NCBI GenBank assembly: GCA_963800255.1 | Contig: CAWDAK010000009.1 | Span: 62,001 to 126,000, forward strand | Direction: 5' to 3' | From: DATFVA01 sp963800255 | GTDB taxonomy: Bacteria; Bacteroidota; Ignavibacteria; Ignavibacteriales; Ignavibacteriaceae | DNA: 64,000 bases | Shown here: in pieces, positions 1 through 9,370 of the stretch | How the letters are laid out: each line of letters begins with the position of its first letter | Numbering within the stretch: the stretch's first letter is position 1 | Program-made: the position numbers and the translations under genes | The notes under the pieces: model-generated | Told to the model about the DNA's origin: nothing | Databases searched by the model: none | The model's input: the letters and a program-made list of their open reading frames with translations, nothing else

Positions 1-345
1 TAGAATATCTCTGATTAACTGTTCAAGCAGGGTTTCATCAAGTGGTTTCTTTACTATGCCGGCAGGATGTAATTCTTTGGCGCGGCGTAAATTTTCGGGA
101 TCAGAAAATGCTGATACAAATATAAAAGGGACGTTAAGCTCATTAAGTCTTTTACCAATCTCAATCCCCGAAACCATATCAGCCAGTTTAATATCAAGCA
201 GAGCAAAGAGGGGATTTCCATTGTGCAGAAACTGAATAGCCTCTTCTCCGCGGGTAAAAATACGCGATTCAGAGTAGCCGTTTCTTTTAAGTATGGTCTT
301 TAGTTCAAGTGCAATTATAAGCTGGTCTTCGGCAATTAGAATCAT
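1..345 (-). CDS. response regulator receiver domain, truncated by window edge
   Basis: A CheY-like receiver whose reading frame is still open at base 1, so the C-terminus lies outside the window. The protein begins MILIAEDQLIIALEL, which holds the acidic pocket (E6, D7). The phospho-acceptor aspartate is in LLDIKL and the conserved lysine in IVKKPL. All 115 visible residues belong to the receiver fold, so it is either a single-domain regulator about to end or the N-terminus of a longer one. The ATG is at 345-343. About 180 bases upstream lie a candidate promoter and, between that and the gene, a terminator-like hairpin that could act on its leader. No partner kinase is visible on this side. 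Confidence 0.85.
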   Translation of the reverse strand, partial: MILIAEDQLIIALELKTILKRNGYSESRIFTRGEEAIQFLHNGNPLFALLDIKLADMVSGIEIGKRLNELNVPFIFVSAFSDPENLRRAKELHPAGIVKKPLDETLLEQLIRDIL

Positions 346-468
346 TTTCAGTAGGTGAAATATTAAGATGTGATATTAAGAAATATTTTTCATTAAAAGA
401 AATAAAAAAAATTACTGAATTTGCCCCCCAGCCTTCCTATAGATCATTATGAGACAGATACACATAAT

Positions 469-500
469 AAAAACCCGATATTCCGGGACGAAATATCGGG
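469..500 (-). terminator. intrinsic terminator-like hairpin in leader of the edge response regulator
   Basis: A 9-bp perfect stem (474-482 with 492-500) has a 9-nt loop. On the minus strand it is followed at once by five T residues (the A run at 469-473). It lies about 125 bases upstream of the response regulator start on the same strand, so it may be an attenuator in that leader or the end of a short independent transcript. Confidence 0.55.
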
Positions 501-523
501 CTTCATCAAGAGAGTTAAAAAAG

Positions 524-552
524 ATATAATCAAAAATATAAAAATTGTTCAA
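524..552 (-). promoter_or_regulatory. candidate sigma70-type promoter
   Basis: On the minus strand TTGAAC (552-547) and TTATAT (529-524) are separated by exactly 17 bases. Transcription would run towards the response regulator at 345, passing through the hairpin at 474-500. The match is by eye, and AT-rich DNA produces such matches by chance. Confidence 0.3.
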
Positions 553-577
553 GAATCAAAAGCAGAGTTTAATAAAT

Positions 578-606
578 AAAAAGCCTCCGTTAATTAAAAC
601 GGAGGC
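578..606 (-). terminator. intrinsic terminator on the minus strand
   Basis: A 9-bp GC-rich stem (583-591 GCCTCCGTT with 598-606 AACGGAGGC) closes a 6-nt loop and is followed on the minus strand by five T residues. This is a textbook Rho-independent terminator. No conventional gene lies upstream of it on that strand; only the short open segment at 619-759 does. Confidence 0.7.
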
Positions 607-618
607 AGCAATTATCAC

Positions 619-759
619 TCACCAATTAACTTTCTCATCGTAACGCCTGCTAATATAATCAAACGTCGACAACTTGAAGTGATTTACGGCAAGGTTATTC
701 TCAACGTTATATGCTGGAATTTTTTTTAATGTAATTATAAACGGGTAGTCATAAAATAT
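619..759 (-). other. short coding-like open segment just before a terminator
   Basis: An open frame of 46 residues between an upstream stop (762-760) and TGA (621-619). It reads like protein (for example NNLAVNHFKLSTFDYISRRY near its C-terminus), and the stop is only 12 bases before the terminator stem at 606. There is no ATG or GTG in frame, only a late TTG, so as it stands it is either a gene remnant, a peptide with a non-canonical start, or chance. No family was recognised. Confidence 0.25.
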
Positions 760-762
760 TCA

Positions 763-1361
763 GGGTTTATTTTTTTATTTTTTCACCCATTTTAATTTGA
801 CATTTGGTTCTATAAAAAATTATTTTTACTAATTTTTGACAAAATAAATTATTTTTATTAAAATTGCGTTGTGTGATCAATTAAAAGAAGTGGACCAAAA
901 GGGAGATTTCGAAAAAGATTTATAAGGGAATGCTGAATTTTGTGGAAAATAATAAATCTTAATGGAGTTAACATATCATATTATCAATAATTGACTTTAG
1001 ATTTCATTAAGGCTGGTCTATACTTATTCCGTATAGCTAAATTACCCGGTTTTTACCGTTAAAATTTTCGGGATTTAAAAGGCCCTGATATGGTGTCAAA
1101 GTATTTCACAATATTTTCTGTATTTATCATTGGATCTTTTGGTTCATAAGTAGAACCCGGGCCGATACAATCCGGAAATATTGGGCACTTTGAGGGGCCC
1201 TTATTTTTCGATACTTTTATTTAATTGGCTTATAACTAAAGCCCTTAAATTATGATCATAAATTATTATTCACATCTATTAACTGTAAGCAGTCCTGTAT
1301 CCACAGACAGCTGCAGCAACTCACCAACAATACACACTATAACAATTATTCAGGAGGAGCC
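763..1361. other. AT-rich intergenic region upstream of the large secreted protein
   Basis: About 600 bases of strongly AT-rich DNA without a convincing open frame on either strand. It should contain the promoter of the T9SS cargo gene. The only clear signal is the ribosome binding site AGGAGG at 1352-1357 that sets the TTG start at 1362. Confidence 0.5.
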
Positions 1362-4300
1362 TTGAAGATAAACTTGCACAAGTTTACTGAGTTCACTTTC
1401 CTCTTGTCACTGCTGCTTATCTCGAATTCAGGATTTGCACAGAATGACAAAGCACAGAATAAAAATATTAATAATGTTATAAAAGAATCTGCTCTCATGG
1501 TTTATATTGATGAGGACTTTTCTGGAACGACGGGTACTACACCGCCTCCGGGCTGGACTCAAAATGTAATTGAAGGAGTACAGGGAGTGGATTTATGGCA
1601 TTTCGATAATCCCGGTTCAAGGATTTTCAATTTTCCTGTATCCTCACCCGCGGCTATTTTCGACAGCTATAAGATTTCAAATAACAATTTGCCTGAAAAT
1701 ACGGCACTTGAATCTCCCGGCTTTACTATTGGAGGAGGAGCCGCGGTTATCCTTGAACTGGATCATTTTTTCAATGCGATTGGAGGTGGGGAAATCTTTA
1801 TCGAAGCGTTTAATGGAAATTCCTGGGTGTCGATATTTAGTTCAACTGCAACTTCCCCGAATCCTCAGCATTTAACCTTTGATATTACTCCGCAAGTCTC
1901 CGGCGTGACTGATGCTAAGGTTCGATTCAGATGGGCCAGTACAGATGGAATGTATTGGATTATTGATAATATAACGGTATATAGTGCAGATCCTCCTCCT
2001 GATCCTGCAATTCCTGTTTCTCCCGCTGATGGTGCTCTTGATGTGGATATAAACAGCGGATTATCCTGGGAATCAGTAAATGGTGCAGTTCCTACGGGGT
2101 ATAGGCTGTATTTTGGAACAGATGGAGGCGGGGTCAATATTCCAACCAACATCGAAAATAATACAGACTTGCAGTTTGCTGAGGAATACATGCCTGATGC
2201 CCCTTTCGTATACAACACTACGTACTACTGGATGGTAATTCCTTATAATGCATCCGGAGATGCACAAGGGGTTCCAATATGGTCCTTCACTGCAATGGAG
2301 GATCCCCCGGTAACTGCATACCCGTATTTAGAAGACTTTGAAGGAGCTTTTCCGCCGCAGTATTACATCCGGTATACAGGAATATTAGAAGATCCGATTA
2401 CAGTAAATGCAACAAATTCCGGGTGGGAACACGGCGATTGGCGGAATTCCAGCTCGCCAGTTAATAGAGCTGCCAAACTTAATATTTCGGGCAACTCATT
2501 AAATAACTGGTTTATGACAACATTAGCTGACCTCGGACAAGGAACGGACTACCAGTTAGAATTTGACCTGGCGCTCAATGCTGCAGGTACTTCCGATCCG
2601 CCGGAACCGGGAGGAATAGATGACAGATTCGTAGTGATTATATCAACGGATTCGGGTAAAACCTGGTTGGAATCAAATATACTTAAGGAATGGAATAACA
2701 CCGGGTCACAATATGTATATGACGAAATAAGTTCACTTGGTGAACATATCGTTATAGATTTATCAGCTTATTCGGGAATGATTCAGCTGGGATTCTATGG
2801 AGAGTCCTCCTTAACAAATGCAGATAATGATCTGATGATCGATAACCTGGAAATAAAAAAGATTATTATACCTCCAGTTTCTTCGATAAATCCTCCTGGC
2901 TTGGACTTCGGGAATGTAGGTGTCGGGAATTCAAGAACACTCCAGGCAGAGGTAGGTAATACCGGCGACGAGGATTTAATTATAAGTAATATAGTTTCTT
3001 CTTCAGGGGAATTTACATTTACACCTTCTGCATTCCCTATCATAATAACAGCAGGAGGCAGCCAGACAATAAATATTACTTTCACGCCCTCCGGAACCGG
3101 GACATTTACATCCTCTCTCATTTTTACTCATAATGGGATTGGGTCACCCATCGCATACGAAATTCAGGGTACCGGTTCGGATGAAGGCCCAACATTCGTC
3201 GCATCGCCTGGTTCCTTGAATTACGGTCTTGTGAAAATAAATGAGAATAAAAATTTAACCGTAAAAGTCAGCAACACCGGGCTTCTGAATGAACTCGAGA
3301 TATCATCTGTATATATACCTGATTCAGGCTTCACTGTCATTCCGACTTCAGCTAATATTCCTGCCGGCGGAAACCAGATATTCACTATAACATTCTCTCC
3401 GGCTTCAGCTGCAGTATATTCGGGAAACCTTATTTTTGCTTCGAATGATCCCTCATCCCCGGATACTATACCTCTTACAGGTAAAGGAGTAGAGGAAAGT
3501 GGTTTATCTTTCCAGAGGGATACTGTATACCAGCTGGATGACGACGTTTATACATCTGCAGTTCAGTTGAAAGGTCTTGATCCGCTCGGTGAAAAAGTTC
3601 AAGCTATGCAGTTCAGATTAAAAATTAATAAGTCTGCTGATGATAATACAATACTCACCTTCATAAATATTAAAAAAGGTCCTGGCACGGCAGCTGAAAG
3701 CTGGGTACTGGAATACAACCTTTTCAGGGGACCAATTACCGCGAACGGTGCTTCTTTAGATTCGGTATACGTCTTACTTTATAATCTTGAGCAGGACGGA
3801 GGTCTGGATCCATCTGTAGATTACAACGACCTTTTATCTATTGAATACAGGATCGCAAATCTGCCTGCATTAAGTGATACCGTTAAATCTTCTCTCGTCA
3901 TTTCCAATGCTTCAGCAACAACAAGCAGCGGTTATCCCGTAGATATAACTTCAGTCGCTAACATAATGTCCGTTATGGCTGTTAACCGTGTTTCGTCCAG
4001 AGGTGATGTTAACGGTGACGGATATATTGACATTCTTGATTTAATAATGATTGTTGATCATATCATCGGAAAGGATTCGCTTTCAGGAGAGTATTTCAAA
4101 CGGGCTGATGTTTCACCGTGGATACAAGGTATGCAGGAACCTGAACCTGATGGGATAGTAAATGTTCAGGATCTTTCACTGATTCAGAATATAATTCTTA
4201 CCGGATTTTATCCAAATAATAATCCTATAAAGAAAACCGCATCAGGTACAATACCAAAGATAGCAGGCAATGCTGATGCTAAAATTAAGGCATATCTTAC

Positions 4301-4934
4301 CGGTGAAGGAATAACATTATATCTAAATAGTGAAGTTGAAATAAGAGGGGCACAGGTTGAATTTGGAAATATAAAAAAACCTGCCGTATTTCCTTCTGTA
4401 ATTACTGATTTGGGAAAAGGGTATTTTGTCTTTTCAGATTCCTCTTTTAGAAGTCTCCTGTATGACAGACTCGCTGACCAAACGATAAAAAAGGGAGAAC
4501 ATTTTCTGGCTGACATTCCTTTCAGGATAACTAATCCACTTGATGTAGTACCAGGAAGAGTGGTGTTGGTTGATGCAGACCGGCACCGCATGGAAAATGT
4601 TGAAGTTGAAGTATTATATGAAAATGCTCCCGACTTACCGCTTGATTATGTATTGTCACAGAATTTTCCTAATCCCTTTAATCCCTCTACATCAATACAG
4701 TTCCAGGTTCCCAGTTCATGTTATGTAACATTGAGAGTTTACAATATGCTTGGTGAGGAAGTAAGAACTCTATTCGCCAGACAGGTTCTGCGTGGAATGT
4801 ATCAAGTAGAATGGGATGGTTCTAATAATATGGGCAGCAGGCTTAGTTCGGGCACATATATTTATCGCCTGACAGCCAAAGGAGAAGGACAGAATGAATT
4901 TATTAAAGTCAGAAAAATGATTTTATTAAAATGA
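1362..4934 (+). CDS. giant secreted modular protein with T9SS sorting domain
   Basis: A 1190-residue exported protein. The start is a TTG with AGGAGG five bases upstream. An N-terminal signal peptide ends near SNSGFAQ (about residue 27). Domains in order: a jelly-roll 'choice-of-anchor' like domain (about 50-207), an FnIII-like linker (about 215-310), a second jelly-roll domain (about 315-497), two ASH/HYDIN-like beta domains each opening with a (P)GxLxF/YG pattern (about 506-603 and 606-710), a cohesin-like beta domain (about 715-870), a dockerin-like pair with EF-hand loop GDVNGDGYIDILDL and a second loop (about 879-950), another cohesin-like stretch, and a C-terminal T9SS type A domain (about 1097-1190) with NFPNPFNPSTSIQF and the ending KMILLK. 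It is probably a cell-surface adhesin or a matrix/polysaccharide-degradation scaffold; the exact ligand cannot be read from the sequence. Confidence 0.85.
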   Translation: MKINLHKFTEFTFLLSLLLISNSGFAQNDKAQNKNINNVIKESALMVYIDEDFSGTTGTTPPPGWTQNVIEGVQGVDLWHFDNPGSRIFNFPVSSPAAIFDSYKISNNNLPENTALESPGFTIGGGAAVILELDHFFNAIGGGEIFIEAFNGNSWVSIFSSTATSPNPQHLTFDITPQVSGVTDAKVRFRWASTDGMYWIIDNITVYSADPPPDPAIPVSPADGALDVDINSGLSWESVNGAVPTGYRLYFGTDGGGVNIPTNIENNTDLQFAEEYMPDAPFVYNTTYYWMVIPYNASGDAQGVPIWSFTAMEDPPVTAYPYLEDFEGAFPPQYYIRYTGILEDPITVNATNSGWEHGDWRNSSSPVNRAAKLNISGNSLNNWFMTTLADLGQGTDYQLEFDLALNAAGTSDPPEPGGIDDRFVVIISTDSGKTWLESNILKEWNNTGSQYVYDEISSLGEHIVIDLSAYSGMIQLGFYGESSLTNADNDLMIDNLEIKKIIIPPVSSINPPGLDFGNVGVGNSRTLQAEVGNTGDEDLIISNIVSSSGEFTFTPSAFPIIITAGGSQTINITFTPSGTGTFTSSLIFTHNGIGSPIAYEIQGTGSDEGPTFVASPGSLNYGLVKINENKNLTVKVSNTGLLNELEISSVYIPDSGFTVIPTSANIPAGGNQIFTITFSPASAAVYSGNLIFASNDPSSPDTIPLTGKGVEESGLSFQRDTVYQLDDDVYTSAVQLKGLDPLGEKVQAMQFRLKINKSADDNTILTFINIKKGPGTAAESWVLEYNLFRGPITANGASLDSVYVLLYNLEQDGGLDPSVDYNDLLSIEYRIANLPALSDTVKSSLVISNASATTSSGYPVDITSVANIMSVMAVNRVSSRGDVNGDGYIDILDLIMIVDHIIGKDSLSGEYFKRADVSPWIQGMQEPEPDGIVNVQDLSLIQNIILTGFYPNNNPIKKTASGTIPKIAGNADAKIKAYLTGEGITLYLNSEVEIRGAQVEFGNIKKPAVFPSVITDLGKGYFVFSDSSFRSLLYDRLADQTIKKGEHFLADIPFRITNPLDVVPGRVVLVDADRHRMENVEVEVLYENAPDLPLDYVLSQNFPNPFNPSTSIQFQVPSSCYVTLRVYNMLGEEVRTLFARQVLRGMYQVEWDGSNNMGSRLSSGTYIYRLTAKGEGQNEFIKVRKMILLK

Positions 4935-5015
4935 GCCTATGGACCTGATTTAGAAGGGAGGTGATAAAATATAAGAAGATGAAAATTTAATTAAAATACA
5001 TCCTAAGATGGTAAT

Positions 5016-5041
5016 AAACCCGGCAAACCTCTTCCGGGTTT
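5016..5041 (+). terminator. weak hairpin downstream of the large secreted protein
   Basis: An 8-bp stem AAACCCGG/CCGGGTTT (5016-5023 with 5034-5041) about 80 bases after the stop codon. There is no strong T run, so its role as a terminator is uncertain. Confidence 0.35.
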
Positions 5042-5064
5042 ATAATGCTTGAAATATGATTAAG

Positions 5065-5105
5065 AGGGCAGGCGGAAGAATACTTTTGTAAGCACCGTCT
5101 GCCCT
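5065..5105. repeat. inverted repeat, long imperfect hairpin
   Basis: Eleven paired positions (5065-5075 with 5095-5105, one G-T wobble) flank a 19-nt loop. It sits between the hairpin at 5016 and a minus-strand coding-like segment at 5142. T tracts after the stem are poor on both strands, so its function is open. Confidence 0.4.
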
Positions 5106-5141
5106 TATGAATGTTATTATTAATATTTTATTGATTCTAGG

Positions 5142-5321
5142 TCACCTCTCAAGCTGGAAATAAACGAGGTTCAATCCAGCTTCATTTGATTTATACGCAA
5201 AGTCAGGCTCTAACTCAAAATACCTAACATATCTCATACAGCGATGTGCCATAGAGTATCGGTACAATTCGGAAGGCTGCGGGTCAGAATAAGGAGTCCC
5301 CGGGAAGTTTGCTTGTCTTGC
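5142..5321 (-). pseudogene. coding-like segment, possible gene remnant
   Basis: An open minus-strand frame of 59 residues between TAG (5324-5322) and TGA (5144-5142). The conceptual peptide contains QANFPGTPYSDPQPSELYR and then MRYVRYFELEPDFAYKSNEA, a composition typical of a real protein rather than of translated AT-rich spacer. The first ATG would leave only 36 residues, and the upstream TAG blocks extension into the gcdH promoter region. The best reading is the C-terminal scrap of a decayed gene; a small protein is the alternative. No family was recognised. Confidence 0.3.
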
Positions 5322-5372
5322 CTATATCGCTTAATTTTAATTATTAAATTATAATTTGTAACTGAGGAATTA

Positions 5373-6542
5373 ATGGCAAGGTTTCCGGGTGTGGATTACT
5401 ATAATATTGTATCTCTATTGTCTGAAGAGGAAGTTATGATCAGGGATACAGTACGTGATTTTGTTTCTAATGAAGTGATACCGATAATTGAAGAGTATAA
5501 CCGAAGATCAGAATTCCCAATGCAGCTTATATCCAAAATGGGAGAGCTTGGTTTATTCGGTTCAAACCTGCCGCAGCAATATGGCTGTACAGGAATGAAT
5601 AACGTTGCATATGGACTCGTTATGCAGGAACTTGAAAGGGGTGACAGCGGTCTCCGCAGTTTTGTTTCTGTTCAGAGTGCACTTGTTATGTACCCCATCT
5701 TTTCTTTCGGAAGTGTGGAACAAAAGGATTACTGGCTACCTCTCCTTGCGCGGGGTGAAAAGGTAGGCTGTTTTGGACTAACAGAACCGGATTATGGTTC
5801 CAACCCGGGGGGTATGGTTACCAGGGCTGAAAAAACTGAAGGGGGCTTCAGGTTGAATGGCGCAAAAATGTGGATTACAAACGGAACTATCGCAGATGTT
5901 GCAGTTGTGTGGGCGAAGCTTGATGGTGTTGTTAGAGGTTTCCTTGTTGAGAAATCTTTTGATGGGTTCACCGCTCCGGAAATGAAGGGAAAACATTCAC
6001 TTAAAGCCTCAGTTACATCAGAGCTCATATTTGATAATGTTTTTATACCTGAAAAAAATATTCTCCCGGGAACGTCGGGATTAAAAAATGCACTTATGTG
6101 TCTGAACCAGGCAAGGTACGGTATTGCCTGGGGAGTTGTTGGTTCAATGATGGCCTGCTATGATGCCGCCCTAAATTATGCAAAATCAAGGGTGCAGTTC
6201 AGTAAACCAATAGCTGCCTACCAGATAACACAGGAAAAACTGGTTTATATGCTTACAGAGATTACAAAAGCCCAGCTTCTAAACCTTCAGCTTGGCAGGA
6301 TGAAAGACAGCGGGACGATGAAGCATACGCAGGTTTCCCTGGCCAAACGAAATAACTGTGAGAAAGCCCTTGACATTGCTCGTATCTCAAGAGAAATATT
6401 CGGGGCAAACGGCATACTTGACGAATACCCGGTAATGAGACATGCCGCAAACCTGGAATCGGTTAAAACATACGAGGGAACACACGAAATGCATACTTTG
6501 ATCCTCGGCGAAGATATAACCGGTTACCCGGCATACGATTAA
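5373..6542 (+). CDS. acyl-CoA dehydrogenase, glutaryl-CoA dehydrogenase type
   Basis: A 389-residue FAD flavoenzyme, the usual length for the family. The FAD/substrate segment GCFGLTEPDYGSNPGGM is characteristic of glutaryl-CoA dehydrogenases, which convert glutaryl-CoA to crotonyl-CoA plus CO2 in lysine/tryptophan or benzoate breakdown. The C-terminal helix carries the catalytic glutamate in KTYEGTHEMH. The ATG at 5373 is preceded by GAGGA. guaB follows after 19 bases on the same strand, so the two may be co-transcribed although their pathways are unrelated. Another short-chain acyl-CoA dehydrogenase activity cannot be excluded. Confidence 0.85.
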   Translation: MARFPGVDYYNIVSLLSEEEVMIRDTVRDFVSNEVIPIIEEYNRRSEFPMQLISKMGELGLFGSNLPQQYGCTGMNNVAYGLVMQELERGDSGLRSFVSVQSALVMYPIFSFGSVEQKDYWLPLLARGEKVGCFGLTEPDYGSNPGGMVTRAEKTEGGFRLNGAKMWITNGTIADVAVVWAKLDGVVRGFLVEKSFDGFTAPEMKGKHSLKASVTSELIFDNVFIPEKNILPGTSGLKNALMCLNQARYGIAWGVVGSMMACYDAALNYAKSRVQFSKPIAAYQITQEKLVYMLTEITKAQLLNLQLGRMKDSGTMKHTQVSLAKRNNCEKALDIARISREIFGANGILDEYPVMRHAANLESVKTYEGTHEMHTLILGEDITGYPAYD

Positions 6543-6561
6543 CAAACAACAGGAATAATTT

Positions 6562-8031
6562 ATGAAGCAGAACGAAATAGTAATTAAGGAAGGTTTAACT
6601 TTTGATGATGTTCTCCTGATTCCGGGGAAATCTTCTATCCTTCCACGGGAAGTGGACCTGAGAACTTTTCTTACTCCTGATATAGAATTAAACATTCCAA
6701 TAATTTCGGCCGCTATGGATACCGTCACTGAATCTGCTCTTGCTATCGCCCTAGCACGGGAAGGAGGGATGGGCATTCTGCATAAAAATATGTCAATTGA
6801 AGATCAAAGTACAGAAGTTGACAGGGTTAAAAGATCCGAAAGCGGGATGATCCAGAACCCGGTTACTCTTAGTCCGGATAAAACTATAGGCGACGCCCTC
6901 GATATAATGAAAAAATATCGTATTTCAGGTATTCCTATTGTAACCGATGGCGGTATACTTGTAGGGATACTGACGAACCGTGATCTGCGATTCGAACCCA
7001 ATCGAAAAGCCATTGTTAAAGATCTGATGACAAAGGAAAATCTGATTACAGCACCCGTAGGTACTACACTTGAAAAGGCCGAAAAACTGCTTCAAAGACA
7101 TAAGATTGAGAAGCTGTTGGTGGTAAACAAAGAAGGAATTTTAAAAGGACTGATAACATTTAAAGATATACAGAAAAAGAAAAAACATCCCAATGCCTGC
7201 AAAGATGAACATGGCAGGCTTCGTGTGGGAGCAGCAGTTGGAAATACTCCAGATACAATGGACAGAATCGAATCGCTTCTAAATGCCGGAGCTGACGTAA
7301 TTGTAATAGATACGGCACATGGTCATTCTACAGGCGTGTTAAGGACTGTTAAAGAGGCAAGGAAAAAGTTTAAGTACTCGCAATTAATTGCAGGAAATAT
7401 AGGAACTTATGAGGCTGCACTTGATCTTTTAGATTGCAAGGTTGATGCGGTTAAAGTAGGTATAGGTCCCGGGTCAATTTGTACCACAAGAGTTGTAGCA
7501 GGAGTAGGTATTCCTCAAATAACTGCTATTCAGGATGTATTTAAGGCTACAAAATCGAAAGGTATCCCTTTAATTGCAGATGGAGGCATAAAACAGACTG
7601 GCGATGTACCAAAAGCCTTGGCTGCCGGAGCAGACTCGGTAATGATTGGCGGATTATTTGCTGGAGTTGAGGAGAGTCCCGGTGAAACAATCCTCTTTGA
7701 GGGCAGAAGTTTCAAGCATTATCGTGGTATGGGTTCACTGGCCGCGATGAGACAGGGAAGCAAGGACAGATATTTCCAGGATACTGAAGACGACATTACA
7801 AAACTGGTCCCTGAAGGAGTTGAAGGCAGAGTTCCATATAAAGGTTCGTTAGCGGAAACAGTGCTTCAGTTTAACGGGGGACTGAGAGCTGCTATGGGAT
7901 ATTGCGGTGTTCATAACATAGAGCAGCTTAAGACGAAAACGAAATTCGTAAAGATAACGCTTGCTGGATTAAAGGAGAGTCATCCTCACGATGTAATTAT
8001 AACGAAGGAAACCCCAAACTATCATTCATAA
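6562..8031 (+). CDS. guaB: inosine-5'-monophosphate dehydrogenase
   Basis: Oxidises IMP to XMP with NAD, the committed step of GMP synthesis in the cytoplasm. The 489 residues match the standard bacterial length. The TIM barrel opens with LTFDDVLLIP and is interrupted by two CBS domains (about residues 95-205). The catalytic cysteine loop GIGPGSICTTR and the flap residues near GRVPYKG are present. It sits between gcdH-like and glycosyltransferase genes, with purD two genes downstream, so two purine genes share this strand run. Confidence 0.97.
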   Translation: MKQNEIVIKEGLTFDDVLLIPGKSSILPREVDLRTFLTPDIELNIPIISAAMDTVTESALAIALAREGGMGILHKNMSIEDQSTEVDRVKRSESGMIQNPVTLSPDKTIGDALDIMKKYRISGIPIVTDGGILVGILTNRDLRFEPNRKAIVKDLMTKENLITAPVGTTLEKAEKLLQRHKIEKLLVVNKEGILKGLITFKDIQKKKKHPNACKDEHGRLRVGAAVGNTPDTMDRIESLLNAGADVIVIDTAHGHSTGVLRTVKEARKKFKYSQLIAGNIGTYEAALDLLDCKVDAVKVGIGPGSICTTRVVAGVGIPQITAIQDVFKATKSKGIPLIADGGIKQTGDVPKALAAGADSVMIGGLFAGVEESPGETILFEGRSFKHYRGMGSLAAMRQGSKDRYFQDTEDDITKLVPEGVEGRVPYKGSLAETVLQFNGGLRAAMGYCGVHNIEQLKTKTKFVKITLAGLKESHPHDVIITKETPNYHS

Positions 8032-8086
8032 AAATGATGTCGTAATTTATTTTTATTTTTGGAGGTGTTATTAATCAGGGAGTTCT

Positions 8087-9370
8087 ATGTTCAAAGTTCT
8101 GGTGATATCATATTATTACCCTCCTATGGGGCTCAGCGGAGTTCAGCGTACACTGAAGTTTACGAAATACATGAAACAGTATAACTGGGAGCCGACCGTA
8201 CTTACCAGCGGAAAAACTGCCTATTATGCTCACGATAATATGCTGCTGAATGAGGCTGAAGAGGCAGGAATAAGGATTATCAGGACTGAAGGTAACGATA
8301 TAAATTCCAGACTGCGAAACAAGGGAACTGTTAAGCTTCCTCCAGAATGGGTCAGGAGGTTTTTAAGCCGCATGAGTGCATCTGTTTTTATTCCTGATAA
8401 CAAAACAGGGTGGAGTTCCAGGGCATTAGTAACTGCCCGAAAACTGCTTCATAAAGAGGAATTCGATATTATATATGTTACCGCTCCGCCGTTTTCTTCG
8501 TTTAATATGGCAGTAAAACTGAAAAAGGAATTCAGCCTCCCGCTTGTAGTTGATTACAGGGATTTATGGTATGGCAATCATTTCGGGTTCTACCCTAGTC
8601 CTCTCCATAGCTACCTCCATAAATCCATGGAATATGCTGCTTTAAAGGCAGCTGACCGGATAATTGTAATCAATAGAAGAATGAAGGAAAAAATTATGGA
8701 CCTTTACAGGTTCATAACTTTTGAAGATGTATTTATTATTCCACAGGGTTATGATCCGAAAGATTTTGAGAACCTGGCGCCTGAGAAAAAAAATAACAGG
8801 AAAATGAGGCTTACGTTTTCGGGGTTATTCTATGAGTTCATCACCCCGAAATATTTCCTGCATGCTTTTAAGAAACTTGCTCTGGAGAGACCGGATATAG
8901 CTGCTAATATTGAACTTCATTTTATTGGTTTCCTTAGAAATGAAAATAGAAAACTAATCCGTAAGCTTGATCTGCAGGATTTTGTAAAAGAACATGGGTA
9001 TCTCGACCATAATGAAGCATTGAAAAAGACAATTTCAAGCGACGTTTTATGGGTTATGGTGGGACGCGGCCGAAACAGCGATACCGTTTCTACAGGAAAA
9101 ACATTTGAATACCTTGGTACCAGGAAACCTATAATCGCCTGCGTACCTGATGGAGCAGTAAAAACTGCTATGGAAGAATATGGAGCATCCTTTATAACGC
9201 CTCCTGATGATGTGAACACTATTAAAAATACGATCAAAAAAGTTTACGATCTCTACACTGAAAATAACCTTCCTGTGCCTGATGAAGAATTTATTATTAA
9301 ACATCGTAGAGACAACCTGACAGAGCAGCTGACAAAACAGTTCCAGTTTTTAATTAAAGCAGAAATATAA
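8087..9370 (+). CDS. glycosyltransferase, GT-B fold (family 4-like)
   Basis: A 427-residue cytoplasmic glycosyltransferase. The N-terminal Rossmann half begins VLVISYYYPPMGLSGVQRT, typical of GT4-type donors/acceptors. The C-terminal half has a TFSGLFYEF beta strand and a late nucleotide-sugar region with KTFEYLGTRKPIIA. An SD-like GGAGG lies upstream (8061-8065), somewhat distant from the ATG at 8087. The stop overlaps the purD start by one base (TAATG), so translation is probably coupled. The sugar transferred cannot be told from the sequence. Confidence 0.8.
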   Translation: MFKVLVISYYYPPMGLSGVQRTLKFTKYMKQYNWEPTVLTSGKTAYYAHDNMLLNEAEEAGIRIIRTEGNDINSRLRNKGTVKLPPEWVRRFLSRMSASVFIPDNKTGWSSRALVTARKLLHKEEFDIIYVTAPPFSSFNMAVKLKKEFSLPLVVDYRDLWYGNHFGFYPSPLHSYLHKSMEYAALKAADRIIVINRRMKEKIMDLYRFITFEDVFIIPQGYDPKDFENLAPEKKNNRKMRLTFSGLFYEFITPKYFLHAFKKLALERPDIAANIELHFIGFLRNENRKLIRKLDLQDFVKEHGYLDHNEALKKTISSDVLWVMVGRGRNSDTVSTGKTFEYLGTRKPIIACVPDGAVKTAMEEYGASFITPPDDVNTIKNTIKKVYDLYTENNLPVPDEEFIIKHRRDNLTEQLTKQFQFLIKAEI

